Positions 9,660 through 18,584 of a stretch of 64,000 nucleotides of DNA are shown here, one piece after another (the stretch's first letter is position 1; every line of letters starts with the position of its first letter). The notes below the pieces were generated by a model. It made no database searches, had not been told where the DNA came from, and saw only the letters and a list, made by a program, of their open reading frames with translations. The translations under genes and the position numbers were made by a program. This DNA comes from Thermoplasmata archaeon (GTDB lineage Archaea; Thermoplasmatota; E2; JACPAO01; JAHFTW01): contig JAHFTW010000004.1 in NCBI GenBank assembly GCA_023269235.1, forward strand, positions 1 to 64,000. The letters are read 5' to 3'.

Positions 9660-10670
9660 TCAGGGCTCGCCGGGGGGCCGCGCCTCGACGACGGCGGAGG
9701 CCGCGGGTCCCTTGGAAACGGGCTTGGCGCGCAGTTTGTCCACCGTGATGAGGACCACGGCGGCGACGATGAGGAGCGTGGCGGCCGCCGTCTTGGGCCC
9801 GAGCGCCTCCCCGGCGAGCGCCGCCCCGAGCAGGACGGCGACGATGGGGTTCACGAACGCGTAGGTCCCCGCGACGGCAGGCGGGACGTTGCGCAGGATC
9901 CACGCGTAGGCGCTGAAGGCGACGATGGAGCCGAAGACGACGAGGTAGAGCCAGGACCACCAGCTCTTGGCGCTCACGGTGGAGAGGTGGAAGCCGCTCG
10001 CCTCGCCGCGCACGAGGGCGACGGTCGTGATGAGAAGACCCCCGGCGATGAACTGCAGCGCGACGTTGCGCAAGAACGGAAGGCGCGTGCGGTTGCGGCG
10101 CGAGAGAAGGGACGCGGCGGCCCAGCACGCGCAGCCCAGCATGACGCCGAGCAGGGACATCAGGCCGAGGTCGCCCTTCCAGCCTTCCTTGGCGGAGGCG
10201 AGCAGCGCGACTCCCGCGACGCCGGCGATGAGCCCTGCGATGACGAGGAACCCGGGCCGTCGGCGCAGCTGGATGGACTCGAAGACGACGAGCCAGAGCG
10301 GCACCGCACCCACAAGCAGGGCCACGACGGCGCTCGGGAGGTAACGCTCGCCCAGCACGACCATGCCGTTGCCCATCAGGAACAGGAGGCCGCCGAGCAG
10401 GAAGGCCCAGCCCCAGTCTTGCCGGGTGGGCGTGGCCTGTTGGCCGGGCGCGGGGCGGGCGAACGGCCACAGCAGGGCACCGGCCACGAGGTAGCGGGCG
10501 CCCACCATCAACAGCGGCGGCATCGTCTCGATGGTCCACAGGATGGCGAGGTACGTGCTGCCCCAGATGACGTACACCGTCGCGAAGGCGGAGAGCAGGA
10601 GGGTTCGCGGTGGCGCCACGGCGTTCGGAGCACGCCGGGCGACTTCAGGTTGGGTTCGCACCAGTGCCAC
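9660..10670 (-). CDS. EamA-family (DMT) transporter
   Basis: A 336-residue inner-membrane protein with ten hydrophobic helices in two EamA repeats. The first repeat begins at VYVIWGSTYLAILWTIE, the second at LLGVMLGCACWAAASLLSRR. RYLVAGALL and AYAFVNPIVAVLLGA fit the family. Members export amino acids, purines or other metabolites; the substrate is not readable here. The C-terminal 30 residues are polar. It precedes the PIN-ATPase gene on the same strand. Confidence 0.88.
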   Translation of the reverse strand: MALVRTQPEVARRAPNAVAPPRTLLLSAFATVYVIWGSTYLAILWTIETMPPLLMVGARYLVAGALLWPFARPAPGQQATPTRQDWGWAFLLGGLLFLMGNGMVVLGERYLPSAVVALLVGAVPLWLVVFESIQLRRRPGFLVIAGLIAGVAGVALLASAKEGWKGDLGLMSLLGVMLGCACWAAASLLSRRNRTRLPFLRNVALQFIAGGLLITTVALVRGEASGFHLSTVSAKSWWSWLYLVVFGSIVAFSAYAWILRNVPPAVAGTYAFVNPIVAVLLGAALAGEALGPKTAAATLLIVAAVVLITVDKLRAKPVSKGPAASAVVEARPPGEP

Positions 10671-10691
10671 ACGCCGGCCAAGCGATGCGGG

Positions 10692-11522
10692 TTAGCGCGG
10701 ATTGTGGACCGGGACGCCGGCCTCGTTGGCCCACGCCGTTGCCTTCTGGCGCAGGGCCCCGTTCATCCCCTTGTGGTGGAGGTGCAGCCCGGCGCAGCCC
10801 GAGGTCTGCTCGACCGCGTGGCGCAGCAAGGCGACCGGGTCGGCGGCGGCTTCGAGACCGTGGTTGGGGATGAGGTGGCCGAAGTCGGCCTCCCCGGCCA
10901 GCGCCATGTCCGTCGCGCGCGGCGCGTAGTGACCGCCCCCGACGCCGACGAGGACGGGGCCCGCGCAGCGCCCGTCGCCCGCGAGGACGTCGAGGATGGC
11001 GTTGGCGACCGCCTGGCCGGAGGCGGGGTCGCCGTACCACGTGGCGTCGGAGCCGATCTCCACGAACAACGTGGGGAAGGAGAGGAACGGGCCGTGGTGC
11101 GTCGCCTCGTACGCGACCTGGTGCGGCAGCCCGAGCACGCTGGCGTGGTGCCGCATGCGGCGCAGGAGGGCGCCCATGTCGCGGGGGGCCGCGGGCACGA
11201 GCTTGCCGGGGTGGCCGCCGTAGCGCGCCTCGCCCGGGTTGCCGATCGGGTGCACGGTCAGGCTCGGTGTCCCCGACGCGGCCGCGTGCTTGGAGAGGAA
11301 CCAGACATCGCGGATGGGGAGGGCCGTCGCGCGCAAATCGGCGTCGAGCGCCTCGTCCGTGATGCTCGGGCCGTCGATCTGGACGAGCAGGGCCTCGCTG
11401 CGGGCCCAGAACGGGTGGCCGCGGAACGTCCTGCCGGTCTCCTCCCAAGTCCCCGACGCCAGCAGCCGGTCGCGCAGGTTCACAGAGGCCGCGTCGCCGC
11501 GATTGCAGACCAGGACGCGCAC
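10692..11522 (-). CDS. dtdA: D-aminoacyl-tRNA deacylase, archaeal type (DtdA/GEK1)
   Basis: A 276-residue enzyme that hydrolyses D-amino acids mischarged on tRNA. The archaeal/plant DtdA fold is recognisable by WFLSKHAAASGTPSLTVHPIGN near residue 75, the block YEATHHGPFLSFPTLFVEIGS near 145, VGVGGGHYAPRATDMAL near 195, and the C-terminal GLHLHHKGMNGALRQ. These His- and Glu-rich blocks hold the metal site in the family. It is unrelated to bacterial DTD. The stop lies 22 bases before the exporter start, so the two may be co-transcribed. Confidence 0.93.
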   Translation of the reverse strand: MRVLVCNRGDAASVNLRDRLLASGTWEETGRTFRGHPFWARSEALLVQIDGPSITDEALDADLRATALPIRDVWFLSKHAAASGTPSLTVHPIGNPGEARYGGHPGKLVPAAPRDMGALLRRMRHHASVLGLPHQVAYEATHHGPFLSFPTLFVEIGSDATWYGDPASGQAVANAILDVLAGDGRCAGPVLVGVGGGHYAPRATDMALAGEADFGHLIPNHGLEAAADPVALLRHAVEQTSGCAGLHLHHKGMNGALRQKATAWANEAGVPVHNPR

Positions 11523-11595
11523 AGGAGGGCGACCTCGGGCGACCTCATGGCCTCGCCGCTTCGTCTATCAACCCCCTCGGGCATGGTTTCGCGCC

Positions 11596-12774
11596 ATGGC
11601 ATTCGGACGCAAGAAGACCAAGCAGGCCGCCGACGACGGCGCGGAGCAGACCCTCGAGGCCGACGTCCCCGTCGAGCAGCGCGGCACCATCTCGCTCGTC
11701 CTCGAGCCCGGGCGCGTCAAGCACGTCCACTTCGACGGCCGCAACGCCCCTGCGGCGCCTGCCCCCGAGCCGCGCCCGGAGCCCGTCGCCCTCCCCGAAG
11801 CCGCGCCCGCGCCGGTCCCTGCTGGCCGCCGCAGCACGCTCTACGAGACCGACCGCGGCAACCAGGTCGTCGCCTACGAGTCCGGCGACGACCGGAAGTT
11901 CGCCACCACGAGCCCCTGGGGCGAGCGCCCCTTCGACCCCGCCACCGACGTGGACCCGCTCGTCAAGGACGTCCCGCTGGAGCGCACGTACCATGAGGTC
12001 ATCCCCGTCGCCCCCGTCGAGCAGGTCCCCCCGCGCGTCGTCGAGTCGGCCTGGGAACCCGCCGGCGGCCCGCGCGTCCGCACCCTCAAGTCCACGGAGC
12101 CCAAGAAGGCGAAAAAGGCCCGGAAGGCGCGCAAGCCCACCCGCAAGCCGGTCGTCCGCAAGGTCAAGCGCGCTCCGCGCAAGCCGCACAGCGACTTCCC
12201 CGGCGACGACCACCTTGTCATCGACCTCGAGGGCATCGGCCCGGTGTACGCCAAGCGCCTGCAGAAGCAGGGGGTCTACACGACGAGCCGCCTCGCGTTC
12301 GAGAAGCCCGGCAACCTCGCCAAACGCATCAAGGCTCCCCGCAAGCTCGTCAAGAACTGGCGCAACATGGCCGAACTCATCAAGGTCAAGGGCATCGGCA
12401 AGCAGTACGCCGAGGTCCTGGTGCGCGCCGGCGTCAAGGGCATCGACGACCTCAAGCAGCGTGAGCCCGAAGCCCTGTCCAAGAAGGTCAACAAGTTCCT
12501 GCGCAGCGTGGACACCACCGTCATCGGCACCGGCGTCCATGCCAAGCGCGCCAAGGGCTGGATCAAGGCCGCCAAGCCCATGCGCCGCCGCCCCATCCCC
12601 GTTCCCCGCAAGGGCCCGCCGCAGACCGAGACCGTGAAGGGCTTCATCCAGAAGCTCCCCAAGTACGGCTCCAAGCCCAAGAAGGCCGCCAAGGCCAGCA
12701 AGGCGAAGGCGAGCCGCAAGCCGGCGCGCAAGGTCGCCCGGAAGGCCAAGAAGGCGACCCGCAAGAAGCGCTAA
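11596..12774 (+). CDS. helix-hairpin-helix (DUF4332-like) protein with histone-H1-like basic tail
   Basis: A 392-residue protein that does not match a characterised enzyme. Residues 1-150 are acidic and Pro/Ala-rich. Residues 165-195 are Lys/Arg-rich (KKAKKARKARKPTRKP). Residues 205-330 carry two helix-hairpin-helix repeats with DLEGIGPVYAKRLQKQG and IKVKGIGKQYAEVLVRAGV, as in DUF4332. Residues 355-392 are nearly all Lys, Ala, Arg and Ser, like a histone H1 tail. The combination suggests sequence-independent DNA binding, perhaps nucleoid packaging or repair. The ATG at 11596 is chosen because earlier codons overlap the divergent dtdA. Confidence 0.75.
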   Translation: MAFGRKKTKQAADDGAEQTLEADVPVEQRGTISLVLEPGRVKHVHFDGRNAPAAPAPEPRPEPVALPEAAPAPVPAGRRSTLYETDRGNQVVAYESGDDRKFATTSPWGERPFDPATDVDPLVKDVPLERTYHEVIPVAPVEQVPPRVVESAWEPAGGPRVRTLKSTEPKKAKKARKARKPTRKPVVRKVKRAPRKPHSDFPGDDHLVIDLEGIGPVYAKRLQKQGVYTTSRLAFEKPGNLAKRIKAPRKLVKNWRNMAELIKVKGIGKQYAEVLVRAGVKGIDDLKQREPEALSKKVNKFLRSVDTTVIGTGVHAKRAKGWIKAAKPMRRRPIPVPRKGPPQTETVKGFIQKLPKYGSKPKKAAKASKAKASRKPARKVARKAKKATRKKR

Positions 12775-12829
12775 GCCGCCTCGTCTTCCTGGGCCAACAG
12801 GTTTAGGACGGGAAGCCGTCGCCGCGCCC

Positions 12830-14623
12830 GTGCTGGAAGCCATCGCGCTCGACGGGCGCGGACGCTGCATGACGTGGAGCCCGAGCGAGGGCTCCCGCGT
12901 GCGCACGCCCGGCCTCCTGTGGCCGGACACCACGTTCGCCTCGCCTCCCGCGTGGGTCGACGGCGTCCTCACCGGCAAGCCCGGCACCCACCCCGGCAAG
13001 GTCGAGTTGGTCTCGGGCGGCACCTGGTTCTACCCGACCGGCGCCACCGGCCCGCTCGTCGTCCCGCCGACGCAGCCGGCCCCGTCCACGAAGGTCCAGG
13101 TCGTCCCCGTCGGCGACGAACTCGCCATCTTCCACGACGCCGCCGGATGGGCCAGCAACCCCAAGGTGCTCATCCCCGCCTTCATCGAGGCGCGTCGCGA
13201 GGCCACCCCTGGCCGCCTGCTCTGGGCGCCCGGCCTCGGCACACCCGAGGACTACGCTCTCTGGTGCTACCTCGGCGTGGACCTCTTCGACGCGAGCCCG
13301 CTTCTGCTCGCCGCCCTGCGCGGCCAGGCCCTCACCACCGACGGCACGATGGACGCGGTCTCCGCCTCCCGCGCCGTCGGCGACGGCAAACCCTGGGGCG
13401 AGGCCGAACTTCTTGCCCACAACGTCGAGGCCGCGCGCCGCGAGATCGAGAAGATCCGCATGGCCATCGAGACGGGCACCCTGCGCGCCCTCGTCGAACG
13501 CCGCTCCGCCAGCAAGCCGGCGAGCGTCGAGCTCCTGCGTCGCTTCGACCGCGAGCACGGCTACCTCGAGGCCGCCGCCCCGCACCACCGCACCGCGACG
13601 CTGCCTGCCATGACGGTGGACGCGCTCTGGATGCCGGAGGTCGAGTCGTTCCGCCGCCGCCTGCGCGGCAGCTACCAGCCCCCGTCGGCGCCCATCCTGG
13701 TCCTTCTGCCTTGCAGCCAGAAGAAGCCCTACAAGATCAGCCGCAGTCATCGCGCCTTCCAGCGTGTCCTGGACGAGTCCGGCATCCGGCACCTTGTGCA
13801 CGAGGTCATGATCACGAGCCCGCTCGGCCTCGTGCCGCGCGAGCTGGAGGAGGTCTACCCCGCGCAGGCGTACGACATCCCCGTCACCGGCCACTGGCTC
13901 CGGGACGAGGAGGCCATCGTGCGCGAGCAGCTCGCCGCCATCCTCGTCAAGGGGCAGTACAAGCACGTCATCGTCCACTCCGGGCAGGCCACCTTCGACG
14001 TCCTGCGCGACCTCCTGCCCGAGGAGACGCGGCATACCTGCCTCCACCACCCCACGCGGGGGGATGACCTCGCGCGTCTCGCCGCCGAGCTCGCCCGCGT
14101 CAAGGCCCTGCTCACGGAAGGAGTCCCGCGCCATGAACGCAAGCTCGCCGACCTGCGCGCCCTCCTGTCGTTCCAGTTCAACGAGGCCGTCGCCGCCGAG
14201 CTCACCGATGGCGCGGTCGCGCACGGCCGCATGCCCTTCGTCAAGCTCGACCGCGCCAACGTCCAGGTCGGCATGACGACGCTCGACCGCGGCGTCGTCT
14301 CGCTCACCCTCGACGGCGCGCAGGCGCTCGCCAAGCACAAGACACGCCGCGTCTTCATCGGCGACTTCACGCCCAAGAAGACCAGCACCCTCTTCGCCGT
14401 CGGCGTCACCAGCGCCGACCCCGACGTGCGAGCCGGCGACGAGGTCGCCATCGTGCGCGCCTCCGACCCCGCGAAGGTCCTCGGCTGCGGCGTCGCCCAG
14501 ATGGACGCCGCCAGCATGACGCACCTCAAACGCGGCGTCGCCGCGACTCTCCGCCATCTTGTCGGCGAGGCCAAGCCCGCTGCGCCGGTTCCCACGGTTT
14601 CCGAGAAGGAGGTCGTGGCATGA
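12830..14623 (+). CDS. arcS: archaeosine synthase alpha (TgtA2/ArcS)
   Basis: A 597-residue enzyme of archaeosine (G+) synthesis at tRNA position 15. It acts on preQ0-modified tRNA made by TgtA. The N-terminal half is a TGT-like domain without the full catalytic set; the middle carries the ArcS signature PC-x3-KPY-x2-S-x2-H (LPCSQKKPYKISRSH, near residue 295). The C-terminal 80 residues are a PUA domain (RGVVSLTLDGAQALAKHKTRRV, then VRAGDEVAIVR). The start is GTG at 12830. It overlaps raSEA by ATGA, consistent with a complex of the two products. Confidence 0.93.
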   Translation: MLEAIALDGRGRCMTWSPSEGSRVRTPGLLWPDTTFASPPAWVDGVLTGKPGTHPGKVELVSGGTWFYPTGATGPLVVPPTQPAPSTKVQVVPVGDELAIFHDAAGWASNPKVLIPAFIEARREATPGRLLWAPGLGTPEDYALWCYLGVDLFDASPLLLAALRGQALTTDGTMDAVSASRAVGDGKPWGEAELLAHNVEAARREIEKIRMAIETGTLRALVERRSASKPASVELLRRFDREHGYLEAAAPHHRTATLPAMTVDALWMPEVESFRRRLRGSYQPPSAPILVLLPCSQKKPYKISRSHRAFQRVLDESGIRHLVHEVMITSPLGLVPRELEEVYPAQAYDIPVTGHWLRDEEAIVREQLAAILVKGQYKHVIVHSGQATFDVLRDLLPEETRHTCLHHPTRGDDLARLAAELARVKALLTEGVPRHERKLADLRALLSFQFNEAVAAELTDGAVAHGRMPFVKLDRANVQVGMTTLDRGVVSLTLDGAQALAKHKTRRVFIGDFTPKKTSTLFAVGVTSADPDVRAGDEVAIVRASDPAKVLGCGVAQMDAASMTHLKRGVAATLRHLVGEAKPAAPVPTVSEKEVVA

Positions 14624-15738
14624 GCAACCCCGAAGCGATGACGGTGGAGCCCGCGGCCCTGAAGGTCGTGGATTACAACGTCGTCAACAAGGAGCTCAAC
14701 GCCGAGGCGCGCGCCCTTCGCTCCAAGATCGCCATGCGCTGGGAGCCGGGCGACCTCACCGAGTACATCCGCTGCTGGTCCGAGGAGGACGTCCTCGACA
14801 ACCGCCCCTGCCAGGCGCTCGTGGTCATCCTGAAGACGCGCGGCTGCACATGGGCCCTGGCCGGCGGCTGCACCATGTGCGGCTACGCCAACGAGTCGGC
14901 GTGGACCAAGGTCGGCGAGGAAGAACTGGTCGCCCAGTTCGAGCGCGCCTGGAAGAAGTACAACAACGAGGAGCTCGTCAAGATCTACACCTCCGGCTCC
15001 TTCCTCGACCGCTTCGAGGTCATGCCCGGCGCGCAGAAGCGCATCCTCTCTATCATCGGCCAGAAGCCCAAGAAGGTGGCGTTCGAATCGCTGCCTGGCT
15101 TCGTCACCGATGAGGCGTTCGCGCCGCTCGACGGCATCTGCCAGAAGCTCGAGGTCGGCATCGGCGTCGAGTCCGCCAATCTCCTCGTCCTGCGCGACTC
15201 CATCAACAAAGGCCACTCCTTCGACGCGTTCCCCATCGCGGCCGCCGCGTGCAAGCGCCACGGCGTCTCCGTGAAGTCGTACCTGATGTGCAAGCCGCCG
15301 TTCCTGAAGGAATCCGACGCCTTGACCGACGCGACGCGCACCATCATCGCCGCCGCGCCGCACGCCGACATGGTGAGCCTGAACCCCACCAACATCCAGG
15401 CCAACACGCTCACCGACGCCCTGCACAAGCGCGGCAGCTACCGCCCGCCTTGGCTCTGGACCATCGTCCAGGCGCTCCTCGACGGCCGCACCGCCGCCGA
15501 GGCCGCCGGCTTCAGGGGCATGCTCAAGTCCGACGTCATCGCCGCCGGCCAGTCCCGCGGCGCGCACAACTGCGGCACCTGCGACGAATCGGTCGCGGGC
15601 TACCTCAAGAAGTACAAAGCGACGCAGGACAAGAAGTGGCTCGCTGAGTGCCTCGCCAAGGTCGAGTGCCGGTGCCGCCGCGAGTGGCAGCTCACGCTCG
15701 AGCTTGGTCCGCTCATCCCGGTGTACGCGAGCCTCTAG
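14620..15738 (+). CDS. raSEA: archaeosine biosynthesis radical SAM protein RaSEA
   Basis: A 372-residue radical SAM protein. The cluster motif is RGCTWALAGGCTMCGY (C-x7-C-x2-C, near residue 70), as in RaSEA rather than the standard Cx3Cx2C. Later Cys in HNCGTCDES and KVECRCRREW may bind additional metal. In archaea, ArcS adds lysine to preQ0-tRNA and RaSEA cleaves the adduct to archaeosine. The ATGA overlap with arcS supports this partnership. The product ends with the family-typical segment around LTLELGPL. Confidence 0.93.
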   Translation: MSNPEAMTVEPAALKVVDYNVVNKELNAEARALRSKIAMRWEPGDLTEYIRCWSEEDVLDNRPCQALVVILKTRGCTWALAGGCTMCGYANESAWTKVGEEELVAQFERAWKKYNNEELVKIYTSGSFLDRFEVMPGAQKRILSIIGQKPKKVAFESLPGFVTDEAFAPLDGICQKLEVGIGVESANLLVLRDSINKGHSFDAFPIAAAACKRHGVSVKSYLMCKPPFLKESDALTDATRTIIAAAPHADMVSLNPTNIQANTLTDALHKRGSYRPPWLWTIVQALLDGRTAAEAAGFRGMLKSDVIAAGQSRGAHNCGTCDESVAGYLKKYKATQDKKWLAECLAKVECRCRREWQLTLELGPLIPVYASL

Positions 15739-15739
15739 C

Positions 15740-16990
15740 ATGGCCGAGGTCGCCGCCCCCGCATCGGTCCCCGCGCCTGTCGTGCTGAAGCTGGAGCCCG
15801 CGCACGTCCTGTGCGACCGTTGCCTCGGGCGCCGCCTCATCGGCGCGGCCGGGTTCGACGCGCAGGCGGCGAAGGCGCGCGAGGTCCGCACCTGGGCCGA
15901 GGTCCCGGAGCCCAAGTGCCCCGTCTGCGAGGGCGCCTTCGAGGACGCGCCAAAGTGGCTCGCCGTCGCCCTCGAGGCCGCAGCGCCCTTCCAGTTCGCG
16001 ACGTTCCAGGCCGGCACGAAGTTCCCCAGCCCATGCGAAGGCCTGGAAAAAGAGATCTCGAGGGCGATGGGGCAGGAAAAATCGGGCGAGAACATCCGCA
16101 CCGAAGCCAACCGCTGGCTCGCCACGGCCATCGCGAAAGCCACGGGCGCCACGACGTCGCCGGAGGGTCGCCCCGAGCTGGTCCTCGACGTGGACACGCG
16201 CTACTGGTCCGCCACCGCCGAGTCCAACTCCGTCTTCGTCAAAGGCCGCTACAACAAGTTGCGCCGGGACATCCCGCAGACGCACTGGCCCTGCCGCCGC
16301 TGCACGGGCAAGGGCTGCTGGGAATGCAACGACACCGGCGTCACCTACGCGGAGTCCGTCGAGGACGCCATCGGCGAGCCCGCCGAACCCCTGTTTGGCG
16401 CCACCGGGTTCAGCTTCCACGGCGCCGGCCGCGAGGACATTGACGCCCTCATGCTTGGCACCGGCCGCCCCTTCATCCTGGAGCTCAAGAACCCGCGTCG
16501 CCGCGTCGCCGACCTCCCCGAACTGGAGTCGCGCATCAACGCCGTGACCGCTACGAGCGGCGCCGCCGTGCGCGACCTGCGCATGGCCGCGCCCGAGGAG
16601 GTCGCCGCCATCAAGGAAGGCGAGTACGGCAAGGAATACCTCGCCCACTGCCTCGCCGAGACGGCGCTTGCCAAGGCGAAGGTCCTGGAAGTCGCCGCCG
16701 CGCTCACGGGCGTCGCGCTCGACCAACGCACCCCCGACCGCGTCAGCCACCGCCGCGCGGACCTGGTGCGCAAGCGCACGCTCCACAAGGTCACGCTCGA
16801 GGCCATGGAAGCCGACCCCGGCGTCCGGTTCTCGCTGCGCGTCCACGCCGAGTCCGGGACCTACATCAAGGAGATGGTGAACGGCGACGAAGGCCGCACC
16901 ACGCCTTCGTTCGCGGCCCTTGCCGGCGTCCCGGTGAAGGTCGAGTTTCTTGACGTCGTTGCTATCTTGGACGACGCTCCGGCCGCCTAG
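15740..16990 (+). CDS. pus10: tRNA pseudouridine synthase Pus10
   Basis: A 416-residue enzyme making pseudouridine 54 and 55 in tRNA. The N-terminal THUMP-containing part has Cys pairs (CDRCLGRRL and CPVCEGAFE). A second Cys cluster (CRRCTGKGCWECNDTG) sits in the middle, as in archaeal Pus10. The catalytic region is HGAGREDIDALMLGTGRPF, with the nucleophile Asp in the REDID segment, followed by KNPRRR. The C-terminal GTYIKEMVNGDEGRTTPS matches the family. It starts one base after the raSEA stop, so arcS-raSEA-pus10 read as one tRNA-modification operon. Confidence 0.94.
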   Translation: MAEVAAPASVPAPVVLKLEPAHVLCDRCLGRRLIGAAGFDAQAAKAREVRTWAEVPEPKCPVCEGAFEDAPKWLAVALEAAAPFQFATFQAGTKFPSPCEGLEKEISRAMGQEKSGENIRTEANRWLATAIAKATGATTSPEGRPELVLDVDTRYWSATAESNSVFVKGRYNKLRRDIPQTHWPCRRCTGKGCWECNDTGVTYAESVEDAIGEPAEPLFGATGFSFHGAGREDIDALMLGTGRPFILELKNPRRRVADLPELESRINAVTATSGAAVRDLRMAAPEEVAAIKEGEYGKEYLAHCLAETALAKAKVLEVAAALTGVALDQRTPDRVSHRRADLVRKRTLHKVTLEAMEADPGVRFSLRVHAESGTYIKEMVNGDEGRTTPSFAALAGVPVKVEFLDVVAILDDAPAA

Positions 16991-17760
16991 GCCTTCGTCA
17001 AGCCCCATCGCCGCCGGACAAAGCGCTCCAGGCGCGCGAACAGGAGGCGCTCGAACGCGGAGCCGAGCACCAGCACCGCCACCATCGTCCCGAACACCTG
17101 CGCCACGTTGAGGAACTCGCGGCCCTGGTTCAGCAGGAACCCGAGCCCCACGCTCGCGAAGACGATCTCCGCGCCGATCAGGCTGCGCCACGCGAACGAC
17201 CACCCCACTTTCGCGGAGGAGACTAGGTGCGGGGTCGCGGCCGGGATAGTGACGCGCACCAGGAGCCGAACGCCGCTCACGCCCATGTTGCGGCCGGCCT
17301 TCGCGTAGAGCGGCGGCACGAGGGAGAAGGCGTCCACGAAGCCCATCGTGATGGCGAACACCGAGCCGATGACGGTGACGAAGTAGAGCGCGTTCTCGCT
17401 GAAGCCGAACCAAAGCAGCGCCACAGGCACCCAGGCGATGCCGGGAAGGCTCTGCAGCCCGAGCAGGAGCGGCTGGACCCCCCGGCGGAGCCAAGGGATG
17501 AGCACCAGCAGGGCCGCGAGGATGGCGCCCAGCACGAGCGACAGGAGGAACGAGATGCCCAGACGCGTCAGCGTGGCCGTGAGCGAGGGCAAGAGCTGGC
17601 CCGAGCGGGCGAGGGCGACGAGACTGCGCGCCGCGTCGAGCGGCCCCGGGAAGAGGAAGTCCGGGTAGAGATGGAGCCGATGCGCGGCTTCCCATGCCAG
17701 GACGAGGACGGCGAGGACGATGAGCGGCGGCCGCACGCGCGCCCAGCGCGACAGGGTCAC
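16987..17760 (-). CDS. ABC transporter permease, nitrate/sulfonate/taurine type
   Basis: A 257-residue integral membrane protein with about six helices. The start is the GTG at 17760, which overlaps the ATPase stop (GTGA). The earlier in-frame sequence is out-of-frame ATPase coding. The EAA loop is recognisable near GRNMGVSGVRLLVRVTIPAATPHL, and the C-terminal GWSFAWRSLIGAEIV and GLGFLLNQGREFLNV segments match SsuC/TauC. It would pair with the ATPase and binding protein upstream. It converges on pus10 with a 4-base overlap. Confidence 0.9.
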   Translation of the reverse strand: MTLSRWARVRPPLIVLAVLVLAWEAAHRLHLYPDFLFPGPLDAARSLVALARSGQLLPSLTATLTRLGISFLLSLVLGAILAALLVLIPWLRRGVQPLLLGLQSLPGIAWVPVALLWFGFSENALYFVTVIGSVFAITMGFVDAFSLVPPLYAKAGRNMGVSGVRLLVRVTIPAATPHLVSSAKVGWSFAWRSLIGAEIVFASVGLGFLLNQGREFLNVAQVFGTMVAVLVLGSAFERLLFARLERFVRRRWGLTKA

Positions 17761-18578
17761 CGGGGCAGGCGCAGCCAATCGAGCTCCTCCACCAGGGCGT
17801 TCTTGATGAGGCGGGCCGCCTCGATGACGAGCGGGTCCTCGATGTTGCGCGGACGCGGCGCGGTGATGCGGAAACTGGCCTTGATGGTTCCCGGGCGGTG
17901 CGAGAGGACGATGACCCGGTCGCCGAGGCAGGCCGCCTCGCGCACGTTGTGGGTGACGAAGAGCGTGGTGTGGCGCTGCTGCGCCCACAGTTTCTGGACG
18001 AGGGCGAGCATCGCGTCGCGCGTCTGCGCGTCGAGGGCCGCGAACGGCTCGTCCATGAGCAGCAGCTCCGGCTGCAGCGCGAGGGCGCGGGCGAGGGCGA
18101 CGCGCTGCTTCATGCCGCCTGAGAGCTCATGGGCGTGCGCCTGCGCGAACTCCTCAAGCTGCACGAGGTTGAGGTATCCCTTGGCGCGCTCGCGGCGTTT
18201 GCGGCGGCTGAGCCCGGTCCCCTTGAGCCCGAACTCGACGTTCGCCTGCGCGCTGAGCCAGGGGAAGAGCGCCCCTTCCTGGAACATGAGGATGCGGTCG
18301 CGGCCTGGTCCCGTGATGGGCTTTCCGGCGGCCTCGAGGGTGCCCGACGTGGGCGTCTCGAGCCCGGCGACCAGCGAGAGCAGCGTGGACTTGCCGCAGC
18401 CGGACGGCCCCACGATGACGACGAACTCCCCCGGGGCGACGTCGAGGTGGATGTTGCTCAGCGCCTCCAGGGGCCCCGCGTTGGCTTGGTGGGTGTGGCT
18501 GAGCCCGGCGATGCGCAGGGCCGGCGGCACGGTCGGGGCGGCCGGGGTCGGCGAGTCGGGCTTGGCGGAAGTCGTCAT
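17757..18578 (-). CDS. ABC transporter ATP-binding protein, nitrate/sulfonate/taurine type
   Basis: A 273-residue ATPase. Walker A is GPSGCGKST near residue 59, the signature is ELSGGMKQRVALARALA near 154, Walker B is LLLMDEPFAALD and the switch His lies in LFVTHNVREAA. The sequence GRDRILMFQEGALFPWLSA is typical of SsuB/TauB/NrtD. It energises the permease at 16987. The binding protein gene is 6 bases upstream in the same operon. Confidence 0.93.
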   Translation of the reverse strand: MTTSAKPDSPTPAAPTVPPALRIAGLSHTHQANAGPLEALSNIHLDVAPGEFVVIVGPSGCGKSTLLSLVAGLETPTSGTLEAAGKPITGPGRDRILMFQEGALFPWLSAQANVEFGLKGTGLSRRKRRERAKGYLNLVQLEEFAQAHAHELSGGMKQRVALARALALQPELLLMDEPFAALDAQTRDAMLALVQKLWAQQRHTTLFVTHNVREAACLGDRVIVLSHRPGTIKASFRITAPRPRNIEDPLVIEAARLIKNALVEELDWLRLPR

Positions 18579-18584
18579 GGCGTC

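Noticed and set aside
7775-9748. 657-codon plus-strand frame
   Set aside because: Antisense to the PIN-ATPase-KH gene.
9276-11996. Open frame of about 900 codons on the plus strand
   Set aside because: It runs antisense to the PIN-ATPase, exporter and dtdA genes and gives an Ala/Gly/Asp-rich translation without motifs.
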